64,000 nt of DNA, from positions 12,816,932 through 12,880,931 of the forward strand of contig CAIIXF020000012.1 of assembly GCA_903813345.2 (NCBI GenBank), read 5' to 3'. Both the position numbers and the translations under genes were made by a program. Shown here piece after piece: positions 40,622-52,836 of this stretch (the stretch's first letter is position 1; each line of letters starts with the position of its first letter). The notes under the pieces are model-generated. The model did no database searches. It was not told the DNA's origin and saw only the letters and a program-made list of their open reading frames with translations. The DNA comes from Owenia fusiformis. Taxonomy: Eukaryota; Annelida; Polychaeta; Sabellida; Oweniidae.

Positions 40622-41608
40622 CACTTTCTCTCCACCTCGTTAAAGGTTTATTACAAGGTGGTGTGAGTCTGCTGGGAATGAGATGGCCTCAGTTTTCTGG
40701 GACGCAAAGGGTGTTGTGTTTGTGGATTATTTAGAAAAGGGGCAAGCCATCGATGGGAAAAATGCCCGAGAAAACTAAGAAAAATATGTCTTGCCCCATC
40801 AGGACAATGCTCCATCCCAAAAGTAAGTGATTGCCATGGCAACAGTGCGTAACTGTGTCTTCAAACTCGTTCCCTACATGTACCCACTGTGCTCTCCTGA
40901 TGTAGTTCCGTTGGACTTTCATCTATTCCTAAACATGAAGAATCATTTAGCTGGTAGGCATTTTGACAGGGACGATGACGTCATATCTACTTTTACTGAC
41001 TTTTTGATGACCAAGAAAAAACTGCAGTCAAAATGACCCCTCCAACAAGTTTCCGTTAAGGCTTCAGAACACAGTATCAGCAATGTGTTGAACACCAGTG
41101 ACTGCATCAAACACAAGACATGGCACTTTCAAGACCTCGTGGAACAATGCATGCGACAATGAGAAGTAATATCAAGTATACTTTAAAAGCAGAAAAGAGG
41201 AAATGCAGGTGATTTACTTTACTTTACTTTACTTTATGATGTAAAAAGTGCCCCGCCTACCCAAAAGTGAAGTTACCATAGTAACCATTATTTTAGACCA
41301 ATTAAATCGGAGATAATGATATTCTACAAATCAATAACAAGATATATTCTTCGGGTGTTATGGGAAAATTTCCCGAAAAAAAACTTGGAAATGAGAGCAT
41401 TTTTCCGTGAACTTATTGAACGACTTTATATAATACATATTTCATTCATTTTAATCCTCAAACTGACAGAAACATGCTAATGAATATCATGAAAATGTCA
41501 TTGGATATCTACCATATTATATATTTCATTCATAAGATCTTACGCTGTCATCAAAAACCATTGTTTGTCAATATGCTCATCGCTGCTACAGCAACGGTAA
41601 TAAATATA

Positions 41609-43027
41609 ACTAGATTTTGGAAATTGAACGAAGTTCAATTTCAGACTCCAGATCTAGACTTTTTTTAGCCGAGTCATCCAGAATAAGCCGTGTCATCCAG
41701 AATAAGCTATGGCATCTAGAAAGAGATGGATAAATAAAATAGGAAGGTAGGATAGAATAGGAAAGAAGGATAGGATAGAATAAGAAAGAAGGATAGGATA
41801 GAATAGAATAGGAAGAAAGGATAGGATAGGATAGGATAGGAAGGATAGGAAGGAAAAGATATGAAGGAAGGATAGATAGGAAGGATAGGGTAGGATGAGA
41901 TAGGAGGATGGATGAATTTTTCAATATTTTCTTCTCTACTCTTGACTTTCTATCAGGATACCATCAGATCGATTTTTCTCGAAATTTCAAAACGCTATCA
42001 CTTCCGAACCGGAAGTCGGATCGCAATTTAGTTTGCAGATTCGGATTCCTGACAAAATTCTACACCTAATTCATAACTCATACGTTAAATTTGGCGAATT
42101 CTTATTTTGACCTACTTTTCGGACACGCCATAACTTCCGAACCGGAAATCGGATCGAAATTTGGTTTGCAGATTCGGATTCCTGACAAAATTCTACACTT
42201 AATTCATAACTCATATATTCAATTTGGAGAACTTTTTATTTTGACCTACTTTTCGGACACCATATCTCAAAAGTGGGTCAAAATACTTTCTGACGGCAAA
42301 AGGCTAACACTATAAGCATATTCTTGGCTACATGTATACACAATTTCGAAGAATATAATTAAAGTGTAGTGTCAGAATCGAAAAAATAAGGAAAACCTAT
42401 GAATTTGACCTAGATTTTGACCTAGGCATTTCGGTGTCCAAATTGTGAAGCTAGATGGCTTTTGAGGTCCCCTTCTTTTAAAGGCTTTGATTATATGAAG
42501 CTGAACTCAGTCTATATTCCGTATTTTTCACTTCAAAAAAATATTTTTTCCCATTGACTTAACATGGGCACCAAATTTAGCGATTTTTGAGTTTTCAAAA
42601 CGCCATAACTTCCGAACTGGAAGTCAGATCCAGATTTCGTTTTCAGATTCGGAATCCTGAGAAAATTTCCTATAAGAGTAATATCCTGGACATTTGATTC
42701 GGAGAACTTTTTTTTGGACCTCGTTTTCGGACACTGATATCTCGAAATCGGTTTGAGATATCAAAAAACTAAATCGACCCTAGGTTTCCTACTTTTTTAT
42801 AAGGAACACAATGAAAAAAACCCGGATCAAAAATATTGAAAGACGACCGAGAAAATCGAAAAAAGTGACAAAGTATTGGATTTGACCTAGTTCTTGACCT
42901 TTGACCTAGATAAAAATTTGACCCAATTTCCGAGGAACTAGATTCTGGACCTAAATTGACCAAATGACTGACTTTACTGAAAACCTTATGGTAATTGAGA
43001 AAACTGGTTTAGAATAATAAGAATAAG
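41609..43027 (+). repeat. Macrosatellite unit 1 (1419 bp, short form)
   Basis: First unit, directly abutting the decayed satellite at a normal unit start. Two 133-bp subrepeats, one linker, final subrepeat, tail with DR1 at 42895-42907. No hairpin cassette. Confidence 0.9.
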
Positions 43028-44436
43028 AACTAGATTTTGGAAATTGAACGAAGTTCAATTTCAGACTCCAGATCTAGACTTTTTTTTAGCCGGGTCATCC
43101 AGAATAAGCCGAGTCATCCAGAATAAGCTGAGTCATCTAGAAAGAGATGGATAAATAAAATAGGAAGGTAGGATAGGATAGAATAGGAAAGAACGATAGG
43201 ATAGAATAAGAAAGAAGGATAGGATAGAATAAAATAGGAAGAAAGGATAGGATAGGATAGGATAGGAAGGAAAAGATATGAAGGAAGGATAGATAGGAAG
43301 GATAGGGTAGGATGAGATAGGAAGGATGGATGAATTTTTCAATATTTTATTCTCTACTCTTGACTTTCTATCAGGATACCATCAGATCGATTTTTCTCGA
43401 AATTTCAAAACGCTATCACTTCCGAACCGGAAGTCGGATCGAAATTTGGTTTTCAGATTCGGATTCCTGACAAAATTCTACCCCTAATTCATAACTCATA
43501 CGTTAAATTTGGAGATTTTTTATTTTGACCTACTTTTCGGACACGCCATAACTTCCGAACCGGAAGTCGGATTGAAATTTGGTTTGCAGATTCGGATTCC
43601 TGACAGAATTCTACCCTTAATTCATAACTCATATATTCAATTTGGAGAACTTTATATTTTGACCTACTTTTCGGACACCATATCTCAAAAGTGGGTCAAA
43701 ATACTTTCTGACGGCAAAAGGCTAACACTATTAGCATATTCTTGGCTACATGTATACACAATTTCGAAGAATATAATTAAAGTGTAGTGTCAGAATCGAA
43801 AAAATAAGGAAAACCTATGAATTTGACCTAGATTTTGACCTAGGCATTTCGATGTCCAAATTGTGAAGCTAGATGGCTTTTGAGGTCCCCTTCTTTTAAA
43901 GGCTTTGATTATATGAAGCTGAACTCAGTCTATATTCCGTATTTTTCACTTCAAAAAAATATTTTTTCCCATTGACTTAACATGGGCACCAAATTTAGCG
44001 ATTTTTGAGTTTTCAAAACGCCATAACTTCCGAACTGGAAGTCAGATCCAAATTTCGTTTTCAGATTCGGAATCCTGAGAAAATTTTCTATAAGATTAAT
44101 ATGCTGGACATTTGAATCGGAGAACTTTGTTTTGGACCTCGTTTTCGGACACTGATATCTCGAAATCGGTTTGAGATATCAAAAAACTAAATCGACCCTA
44201 GGTTTCCTACTTTTTTATAAGGAACACAATGAAAAAAACCTGGATCAAAAATATTGAAGGACGACCGAGAAAATCGAAAAAAGTGACAAAGTACTGGATT
44301 TGACCTAGTTCTTGACCTTTGACCTAGATAAAAATTTGACCCAATTTCCGAGGAACTAGATTCTGGACCTAAATTGACCAAATGACTGACTTTACTGAAA
44401 ACCTTATGGTTATTGAGAAAACTGGTTTAGAATAAT
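43028..44436 (+). repeat. Macrosatellite unit 2 (1409 bp, short form)
   Basis: Nearly the same as unit 1 throughout. DR1 at 44313-44325. No hairpin cassette. Confidence 0.9.
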
Positions 44437-46440
44437 AACTAGATTTTGGAAATTGAACGAGTTCAATTTCAGACTCCAGATCTAGACTTTTTTTAGCCGA
44501 GTCATCCAGAATAAGCCAAGTCATCCAAAATAAGCTAAGTCATCCAGAAAAAGATGAATGGATGGATGGATGAAAAAGGAAGGAAGGATAGGATAGAATA
44601 GGAAGGAACTATAGGATAGAATAGGAAAGAATGATATAATAGAATAGGAAGAAGGGATAGAATAGGAAGGATAGGAAGGAGAGGATACGAAGCAAGGGTA
44701 GATAGGAAGGATAGGATAGGATCAGAAAGGAAGGATGGATGCATTTTTCAATATTTTCTTCTCTACTCTTGACTTTCTATCAGGATACCATCAGATCGAT
44801 TTTTCTTGAAATTTCAAAACGTCATAACTTCCGAACCGGAGGTCGGATCGAAATTTGATTTGCAGATTCGGATTCCTGACAAAATTCTACCCCTAATTCA
44901 TAACTCATACGTTAAATTTGGCGAATTTTTATTTTGACCTACTTTTCGGACACGCCATAACTTCGGAACCGGAAGTCGAATTGAAATTTGGTTTGCAGAT
45001 TCGGATTTCTGAGAAGATTCTATTCTTAATTCATAACTCAAACGTTGAATTTGGAGAACTTTTTATTTTGACCTACTTTTCGGACACCATATCTCAAAAT
45101 TTGGTCAAAATACTTTCTGACGGCAAAAGGCTAACACTATTAGCGTACTCTTGGCTACATGTATACAAAATTTCGAAGAATATAATTAATCTGTAGTGTC
45201 AGAATCGCAAAAATAAGGAAAAACTTTGAATTTGACCTAGATTTTGATCTAGGCATTTTGGTGTCCAAATTTTTATGAAAAGAATGTCTTGAGGTCCTTT
45301 TCTTTTAAGGGCTTCCATTATGTTTAGCTGTGCTTAGTCTATATTTCGTATTTTACACTTCAAATAAATCTTTTTTCCCATTGACATAACATGGGGCACC
45401 AAATTTAGCGATTTTTGAGCTTTCAAAATGTCATAACTTCCGAACCAGAAGTCGGATTGAAATTTGGTTTGCAGATTCGGATTCCTGAGAAAATTCTATA
45501 CTTAATTCATAACTCAAACGTCAAATTTGGAGAATTTTTTATTTTGACCTACTTTTCGGACACCATATCTCAAAAGTGGGGCAAAATACTTTCTGACGGC
45601 AAAAGGCTAACACTATTAGCACACTCTTGGCTACATGTATACACAATTTTGAAGAATATAATTAATCTGTAGTGTCAGAATCGCAAAAATAAGAAAAAAC
45701 TTTGAATTTGACCTAGATTCTGACCTAGGCATTTTGATGTCCAAATTTTAAAGCTACATGGCTTTTGAGGTCCCATTCTTTTAAAAGCTTTCATTATATT
45801 TAGCTGAACTCAGTCTATATTTTGTATTTTTCACTTCAAAAAAATCTTTTTTCCCATTGACTTAACATGGGCACCAAATTTAGCAATTTTTGAGCATTCA
45901 AAACGCCATAACTTCCGAACGGGAAGTCAGATCGAAATTTGGTTTTCAGATTCGGAATCCTGAGAAAATTTTCTATAAGACTAATATCCTGGCCATTTAA
46001 TTCGTAGAACTTTTTTTTGGACCTCGTTTTCGGACACTGATATCTCGAAATCGGTTTGAGATATCAAAAAACTAAATCGAACCTAGGATTTCTACTTTTT
46101 TATAAGGAACACAATGAAAAAAACCCGGATCGAAAATATTGAAGGACGACCGAGAAAATCGAAAAAAGTGACAAAGTACTGGATTTGACCTAGTTCTTGA
46201 CCTTTGACCTAGATAAAAATTTGACCCAATTTCCGAGGAACTAGATACTGAACCTAAATTGACCAAATGATTGACTTTACTGAAAACCTAATGGTTATTG
46301 AGAAAACTGGTATAGAATAATAATAAGAAGAAGAAGAATAAGAAAACTGACGAAAACAATAGACTCCAGATTTCATCTGGAGTCTAATAATAAGAAAACT
46401 GACGAAAACAATAGACTCCAGATTTCATCTGGAGTCTAAT
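44437..46440 (+). repeat. Macrosatellite unit 3 (2004 bp, long form)
   Basis: Subrepeat-linker pair duplicated (linkers near 45088 and 45573). DR1 at 46198-46210. Two hairpin cassettes, 46360-46386 and 46412-46438. The head has a GAACGAGTTC variant with one A missing. Confidence 0.9.
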
Positions 46441-48406
46441 AACTAGATTTTGGAAATTGAACGAGTTCAATTTCAGACTCCAGATCTAGACTTTTTTTAG
46501 CCGAGTCATCCAGAATAAGCCAAGTCATCCAAAATGAACTAAGTCATCAAGAAAAAGAAGGATGGATGGATGGATGGATGGATGAAAAAGGAAGGAAGGA
46601 TAGGATAGAATAGGAATGAACGATAGGATAGAATAGGAAAGAAGGATAGAATAGAATAGGAAGAAGGGATAGAATAGGAAGGAGAGGAAACGAAGCAAGG
46701 GTAGATAGGAAGGATAGGATAGGATCAGAAAGGAAGGATGGATGCATTTTTCAATATTTTCTTCTCTACTCTTGACTTTCTATTAGGATACCATCAGATC
46801 GATTTTTCTTGAAATTTCAAAACGCCATAACTTCCGAACCGGAAGTCGGATCGAAATTTGATTTGTAGATTCAGATTCCTGACAAAAATTTCCCCCTAAT
46901 TCATAACTCATACGTTAAATTTGGCGAATTTTTATTTTGACCTACTTTTCGGACACGCCATAACTTCGGAACCGGAAGTCTGATTGAAATTTGGTTTGCA
47001 GATTCGGATTTCTGAGAAAATTCTACTCTTAATTCATAACTCAAACGTTAAATTTGGAGATCTTTTTATTTTGACCTACATTTCAGACACCATATCTCAA
47101 AAGTGGGTCAAAATACTTTCTGACGGCAAAAGGCTAACGCTATTAGCACACTCTTGGCTACATGTATACACAATTTCGAGGAATATAATTAAAGTGTAGT
47201 GTCAGAATCGCAAAAATAAGGATAAACTATGAATTTGACCTAGATTTTGACCTAGGGATTTTTGTGTCCAAATTTTGAAGTAAGGTAGCCTTCGAGGTTC
47301 CCTTCTTTCATAGGCTTCCATTATTTTAAGCTGTACTTAGTCTATATCTCGTATTTTACACTTCAAAAAATTTTTTGTTCCCATTGACATAACATGGGGC
47401 ACTAAATTTAGCGATTTTTGAGCTTTCAAAATGTAATGACTTCCGAACCGGAAGTCGGATCGAAATTTGGTTTGCAGATTCGGATTCCTGAGAAAATTCT
47501 ATACTTAATTCATAACTCAAATGTTAAATTTGGAGAACTTTATATTTTGACCTACTTTTCGGACACCATATCTCAAAAGTGGGGCAAAAAACTTTCTGAC
47601 GGCAAAAGGCTAACACTATAAGCACACTCTTGGCTACATGCATACAAAATTTCGAGGAATATAATTAAAGTGTAGTGTCAGAATCGCAAAAATAAGGATA
47701 AACTATGAATTTGACCTAGATTTTGACCTAGGGATTTTTGTGTCCAAATTTTGAAGTTAGGTAGCCTTTGAGGTTCCCTTCTTTCATAGGCTTTCATTAT
47801 ACTTAGCTGAACTCAGTCTATATTTCGTATTTTTCACTTCAAAAAAATCTTTTTCCCCATTGACTTAACATGGGCACCAAATTTAGCGATTTTTGAGCTT
47901 TCAAAACGCCATAACTTCCGAACCGGAAGTCTGATTCGAATTTGGTTTTCAGATTCGGAATCCTGAGAAAATTTTCTATAAGACCAATATCCTGGACATT
48001 TGATTTGAAGAACTTTTTTTTGGACCTCGTTTTCGGACACTGATATCTCGAAATCGGTTTGAGATATCAAAAAACTAAATCGACCCTAGGTTTTCTACTT
48101 TTTTATAAGGAACACAATGAAAAAAACCCGGATCGAAAATATTGAAGGATGACCGAGAAAATCGAAAAAAGTGACAAAGTACTGGATTTGACCTAGTTCT
48201 TGACCTTTGACCTAGATAAAAATTTGACCCAATTTCCGAGGAACTAGATTCTGGACCTAAATTGACCAAATGACTGACTTTACTGAAAACCTTATGGTTA
48301 TTGAGAAAACTGGTTTAGAATAAGAATAAGAATAAGAATAAGAAGAAGAATAAGAAAACTGACGAAAACAATAGACTCCAGATTTCATCTGGAGTCTAAT
48401 AAGAAT
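46441..48406 (+). repeat. Macrosatellite unit 4 (1966 bp, long form)
   Basis: Linkers near 47092 and 47570. DR1 at 48201-48213. One hairpin cassette, 48372-48398. (GGAT)n run in the head tract. Confidence 0.9.
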
Positions 48407-49882
48407 AACTAGATTTTGGAAATTGAACGAAGTTCAATTTCAGACTCCAGATCTAGACTTTTTTTAGCCGAGTCATCCAGAATAAGCCGAGTCATCCAGA
48501 ATAAGCTGAGTCATCCAGAAAAAGATGGATAAATAAAATAGGAAGGTAGGATAGGATAGAATAGGAAAGAACGATAGGATAGAATAAGAAAGAAGGATAG
48601 GATAGAATAGAATAGAATAGAAAGGATAGGATAGGATAGGAAGGAAATGATACGAAGGAAGGATAGATAGGAAGGATAGGATGAGATAGGAAGGATGGAT
48701 GAATTTTTCAATATTTTCTTCTCTACTCTTGACTTTCTATCAGGATACCATCAGATCGATTTTTCTCGAAATTTCAAAACGCCATAACTTCCGAACCGGA
48801 AGTCGAATCGAAATTTGGTTTGCAGATTCGGATTCCTGACAAAATTTTACCCCTAATTCATAACTCATACGTTAAATTTGGAGATTTTTTATTTTGACCT
48901 ACTTTTTGGACACGCCATAACTTCCGAACCGGAAGTCGGATCGAAATTTGGTTTGCAGATTCGGATTCCTGACAAAGTTTCTTTCCTTAATTCATAACTC
49001 ATATATTAAATTTGGAGAACTTTTTATTTTGACCTACTTTTCGGACACCATATCTCAAAAGTGGGTCAAAATACTTTCTGACGGCAAAAGGCTAACACTA
49101 TTTGCATATTCTTGGCCACATGTATACATAATTTCGAAGAATATAATTAAAGTGTAGTGTCAGAATCGAAAAAATAAGGAAAACCTATGAATTTGACCTA
49201 GATTTTGACCTAGGCATTTTGGTGTCCAAATGTTCAAGCTAGATGGCTTTTGAGGTCCCCTTCCTTTAAAGGCTTTGATTATATGAAACTGAACTCAGTC
49301 TATATCCCGTATTTTTCACTTCAAAAAAATCTTTTTTCCCATTGACTTAACATGGGCACCAAATTTAGCGATTTTTGAGCTTTCAAAACGCCATAACTTC
49401 TGAACCGGAAGTCCGATCTAAATTTGGTTTTCAGATTCGGAATCCTGAGAAAATTTTCTATATGACTAATATCCTGGACATTTGATTCGGAGAACTTTTT
49501 TTTGGACCTTGTTTTCGGACACTAATATCTCGAAATCGGTTTGAGATATCAAAAAACTAAATCGACCCTAGGTTTTCTACTTTTTTATAAGGAACACAAT
49601 GAAAAAAACTCGGATCGAAAATATTGAAGGACGACCGAGAAAATCGAAAAAAGTGACAAAGTACTGGATTTGACCTAGTTCTTGACCTTTGACCTAGCTA
49701 AAAATTTGACCCAATTTCCGAGGAACTAGATTCTGGACCTAAATTGACCAAATGACTGGCTTTACTGAAAACCTTACGGTTATTGAGAAAACTTGCTTAG
49801 AATAATAATAATAAGAAGAAGAAAAAGAATAATAAGAAAACTAACGAAAACAATAGACTCCAGATTTCATCTGGAGTCTAAT
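48407..49882 (+). repeat. Macrosatellite unit 5 (1476 bp, short form)
   Basis: One linker near 49050. DR1 at 49683-49695. One hairpin cassette, 49854-49880. Confidence 0.9.
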
Positions 49883-51294
49883 AACTAGACTTTGGAAATT
49901 GAACGAAGTTCAATTTCAGACTCCAGATCTAGACTTTTTTAAGCCCAGTCATCTAAAATAAGCCGAGTCATCCAGAATAAGCTGAGTCATCCAGAATAAG
50001 ATGGATGGATAAAATAAGAAGGTAGGATAGGATAGAATGGGAAGGAAAGATAGGATAGAATAAGAAAGAAGGATAGGATAGAACAGAATAGGAAGAAAGG
50101 ATATGATAGGAGGATAGGAAGGAAAGGATACGAAGGAAGGATAGATAGGAAGGATAGGATAGGATCAGATAGGAAGGATGGATGAATTTTTCAATATTCT
50201 CTTCTCTACTCTTGACTTTCTATCAGGATACCATCAGATCGATTTTCCGAAATTTCAAAACGCCATAACTTCCGAACCGGAAGTCGGATTTAAATCTGAT
50301 TTAAAGATTCGGATTCCTGACAAAATTCTACCCCTAATTCATAACTCATACGTTAAATTTGACGAATTTTTATTTTGACCTACTTTTTGGACACGCCATA
50401 ACTTCTGAACCGGAAGTCGGATCGAAATTTGGTTTACAGATTCGGATTTCTGAGAAAATTCTACCCTTAATTCATAACTCAAACGTTAAATTTGGAGAAC
50501 TTTTTATTTTGACCTACTTTTCGGACACCATATCTCAAAAGTGGGTCAAAATACTTTCTGACGGCAAAAGGCTTACGCTATTAGCACACTCTTGGCTACA
50601 TGTATACACAATTTTGAAGAATATAATTAAAGTGTAGTGTCAGAATCGCAAAAATAAGAAAAAACTTTGAATTTGACCTAGATTTTGACCTAGGCATTTT
50701 GGTGTCCAAATTTTAAAGCTATGTGGCTTTTGAGGTCCACTTCTTTGAAAGGCTTTGATTATATGAAGCTGAACTCAGTCTATATTTCGTATTTTTCACT
50801 TCAAAAAAATCTTTTTCCCATTGACTTAACATGGGCACCAAATTTAGCGATTTTTGAGCTTTCAAAACGCCATAACTTCCGAACCGGAAGTCTGATTTGA
50901 ATTTGGTTTTCAGATTCGGAATCCTGAGAAAATTTCCTATAAGACTGATATCCTGGACATTTGATTCGGAGAACTTTTTTTTGGACCTCGTTTTCGGACA
51001 CTGATATCTCGAAATCGGTTTGAGATATCAAAAAACTAAATCGACCCTAGCTTTCCTACTTTTTTATAAGGAACACAATGAAAAAAACCTGGATCAAAAA
51101 TTTTGAAGGACGACCGAGAAAATCGAAAAAAGTGACAAAGTACTGGATTTGACCTAGTTCTTGACCTTTGACCTAGATAAAAATTTGACCCAATTTCCCA
51201 CCAACTAGATACTGAACCTAAATAAACTGTATTATGATCTTTACTGGATACCTTATAGTTATTGAAAAAACTCTTAAAGAAAAATAATAATAAT
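49883..51294 (+). repeat. Macrosatellite unit 6 (1412 bp, short form)
   Basis: The head reads CTAGACTTTGG. DR1 at 51162-51174. The tail end variant (CCCACCAACTAGATAC, CTGTATTATG) is shared with units 7 and 9. No hairpin cassette. Confidence 0.9.
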
Positions 51295-52836
51295 AACTAG
51301 ACTTGGGAAATTGAACGAAGTTCAATTTCAGACTCCAGATCCAGACTTTTTTAAGCCCAGTCATCTAAAATAAGCCGAATCATCCAGAATAAGCTGAGTC
51401 ATCCAGTATAAGATGGATGGATAAAACAGGAAGGTAGGATAGGATAGAATGGGAAGGAACGATAGGATAGAATAAGAAAAAAGGATAGGATAGAACAGAA
51501 TAGGAAGAAAGGATATGATAGGAGAGGATAGGAAGGATAGGAAGGAAAGGATACGAAGGAAAGATAGGATAGGATAGGATCATATAGGAAGGATGGATGA
51601 ATTTTTCAATATTTTCTTCTCTACTCTTGACTTTCTATCAGGATACCATCAGATCGATTTTCCGAAATTTCAAAACGCCATAACTTCCGAACCGGAAGTC
51701 GGATCTAAATTTGATTTAAAGATTCGGATTCCTGACAAAATTCTACCCCTAATTCATAACTCATACATTAAATTTGGCGAATTTTTATTTTGACCTACTT
51801 TTTGGACACGCCATAACTTCGGAACCGGATGTCGGATTGAAATTTGGTTTGCAGATTCGGATTTCTGAGAAAATTCTATTCTTAATTCATAACTCAAACG
51901 TTAAATTTGGAGAACTTTTTATTTTGACCTACTTTTCGGACACCATATCTCAAAAGTGGGTCAAAATACTTTCCGACGGCAAAAGGCTAACGCTATTAGC
52001 ACACTCTTGGCTACATGTATACACAATTTCGAAGAATATAATTAAAGTGTAGTGTCAGAATCGCAAAAATAAGAAAAAACTTTGAATTTGACCTAGATTT
52101 TGACCTAGGCATTTTGGTGTCCAAATTTTAAAGCTAGATGGCTTTTGAGGTCCCATTCTTTTAAAAGCTTTCATTATATTTAGCTGAACTTAGTCTATAT
52201 TTCGTATTTTTCACTTCAAAAAATCTTTTTTCCCATTGACTTAACATGGGCTCAAAATTTAGCGATTTTTGAGTTTTCAAAACGCCATAACTTCAGAACC
52301 GGAAGTCTGATCTAAATTTCGTTTTCAGATTCGGAATCCTGAGAAAATTTCCAATAAGACTAATATCCTGGACATTTGATTCGGAGAACTTCTTTTGGAC
52401 CTCGTTTTCGGACACTGATATCTCGAAATCGGTTTGAGATATCAAAAAACTAAATCGACCCTAGGTTTCCTACTTTTTTATAAGGAACACAATGAAAAAA
52501 ACCCGGATCGAAAATATTGAAGGACAACCGAGAAAATCGAAAAAAGTGACAAAGTACTGGATTTGACCTAGTTCTTGACCTTTGACCTAGATAAAAATTT
52601 GACCCAATTTCCCACCAACTAGATACTGAACCTAAATAAACTGTATTATGGTCCTTACTGGATACCTAATAGTTATTGAAAAAACTCCCAAAGAATAATA
52701 ATAATAATAATAATAATAAAAAGAATACTGGCAAAAACAATAGACTCCAGATTTTCAATCTGGAGTCTAATAATAAGAAGAAGAAGAAGAATACTGGCAA
52801 AAACAATAGACTCCAGATTGACATCTGGAGTCTAAT
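51295..52836 (+). repeat. Macrosatellite unit 7 (1542 bp, short form)
   Basis: DR1 at 52576-52588. The tail end variant matches unit 6. Two hairpin cassettes of two different loop types, 52741-52769 and 52807-52834, separated by (AAG)n. Confidence 0.9.

Larger units (their letters stand above)
39211..41162 (+). pseudogene. Mariner transposase, split by the hAT insertion
   Basis: N-terminal part: MDNVEYRVIINN, a stop, then KGLTPSQIHTDMVGTLGANA, TVKRWAAIFKRGKESIED and NPRSGR (paired HTH domain), then DHVHQMVMNDRQLTVRYIAE and VHHIMTNKLGMTKIS. After the hAT: FWDAKGVVFVDYLEKGQAID, DNAPS-like remnants, LVPYMYPLCSPDVVPLDFHL and MKNHLAGRHFDRDDDVIS, ending near WHFQDLVEQCMRQ. PDxxPxDFHLF is the third catalytic block. 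Several stops and frameshifts in addition to the insertion. Confidence 0.85.
38677..41426 (+). mobile_element. Mariner element with about 190-bp TIRs, disrupted by a hAT
   Basis: Left end GGTCGTTCAATAAGTCCATGG and right end the inverse of AGTCGTTCAATAAGTTCACGG, with TA near both borders. Inverted similarity extends about 190 bp (GATGCTCTCATTTC, TTATTGATT, GGTAGGTGGGGCACTTT against GGTAGGCGGGGCACTTT). Inside lies a mariner transposase pseudogene, interrupted by a hAT. A possible further mariner-like end, GAGGGTCGTATGAAAAG, lies near 39032. A (TTTAC)n tract lies at about 41214-41236. Confidence 0.8.
37160..41575. repeat. Decayed satellite, interrupted by a mariner
   Basis: Variants of ATCATGAAAATGTCATTGGATAT recur at about 37209, 37301, 38079, 38219, 38433, 38561, 38661 and 41498. 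They come with ACATATTTCATTCATTAGATC, TGTTATCAAAACCAAT and CTGACAGTAACACG. Spacing is irregular (about 90-215 bp). The last copy lies beyond the mariner inserted at 38677. It borders the macrosatellite directly. Confidence 0.75.
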
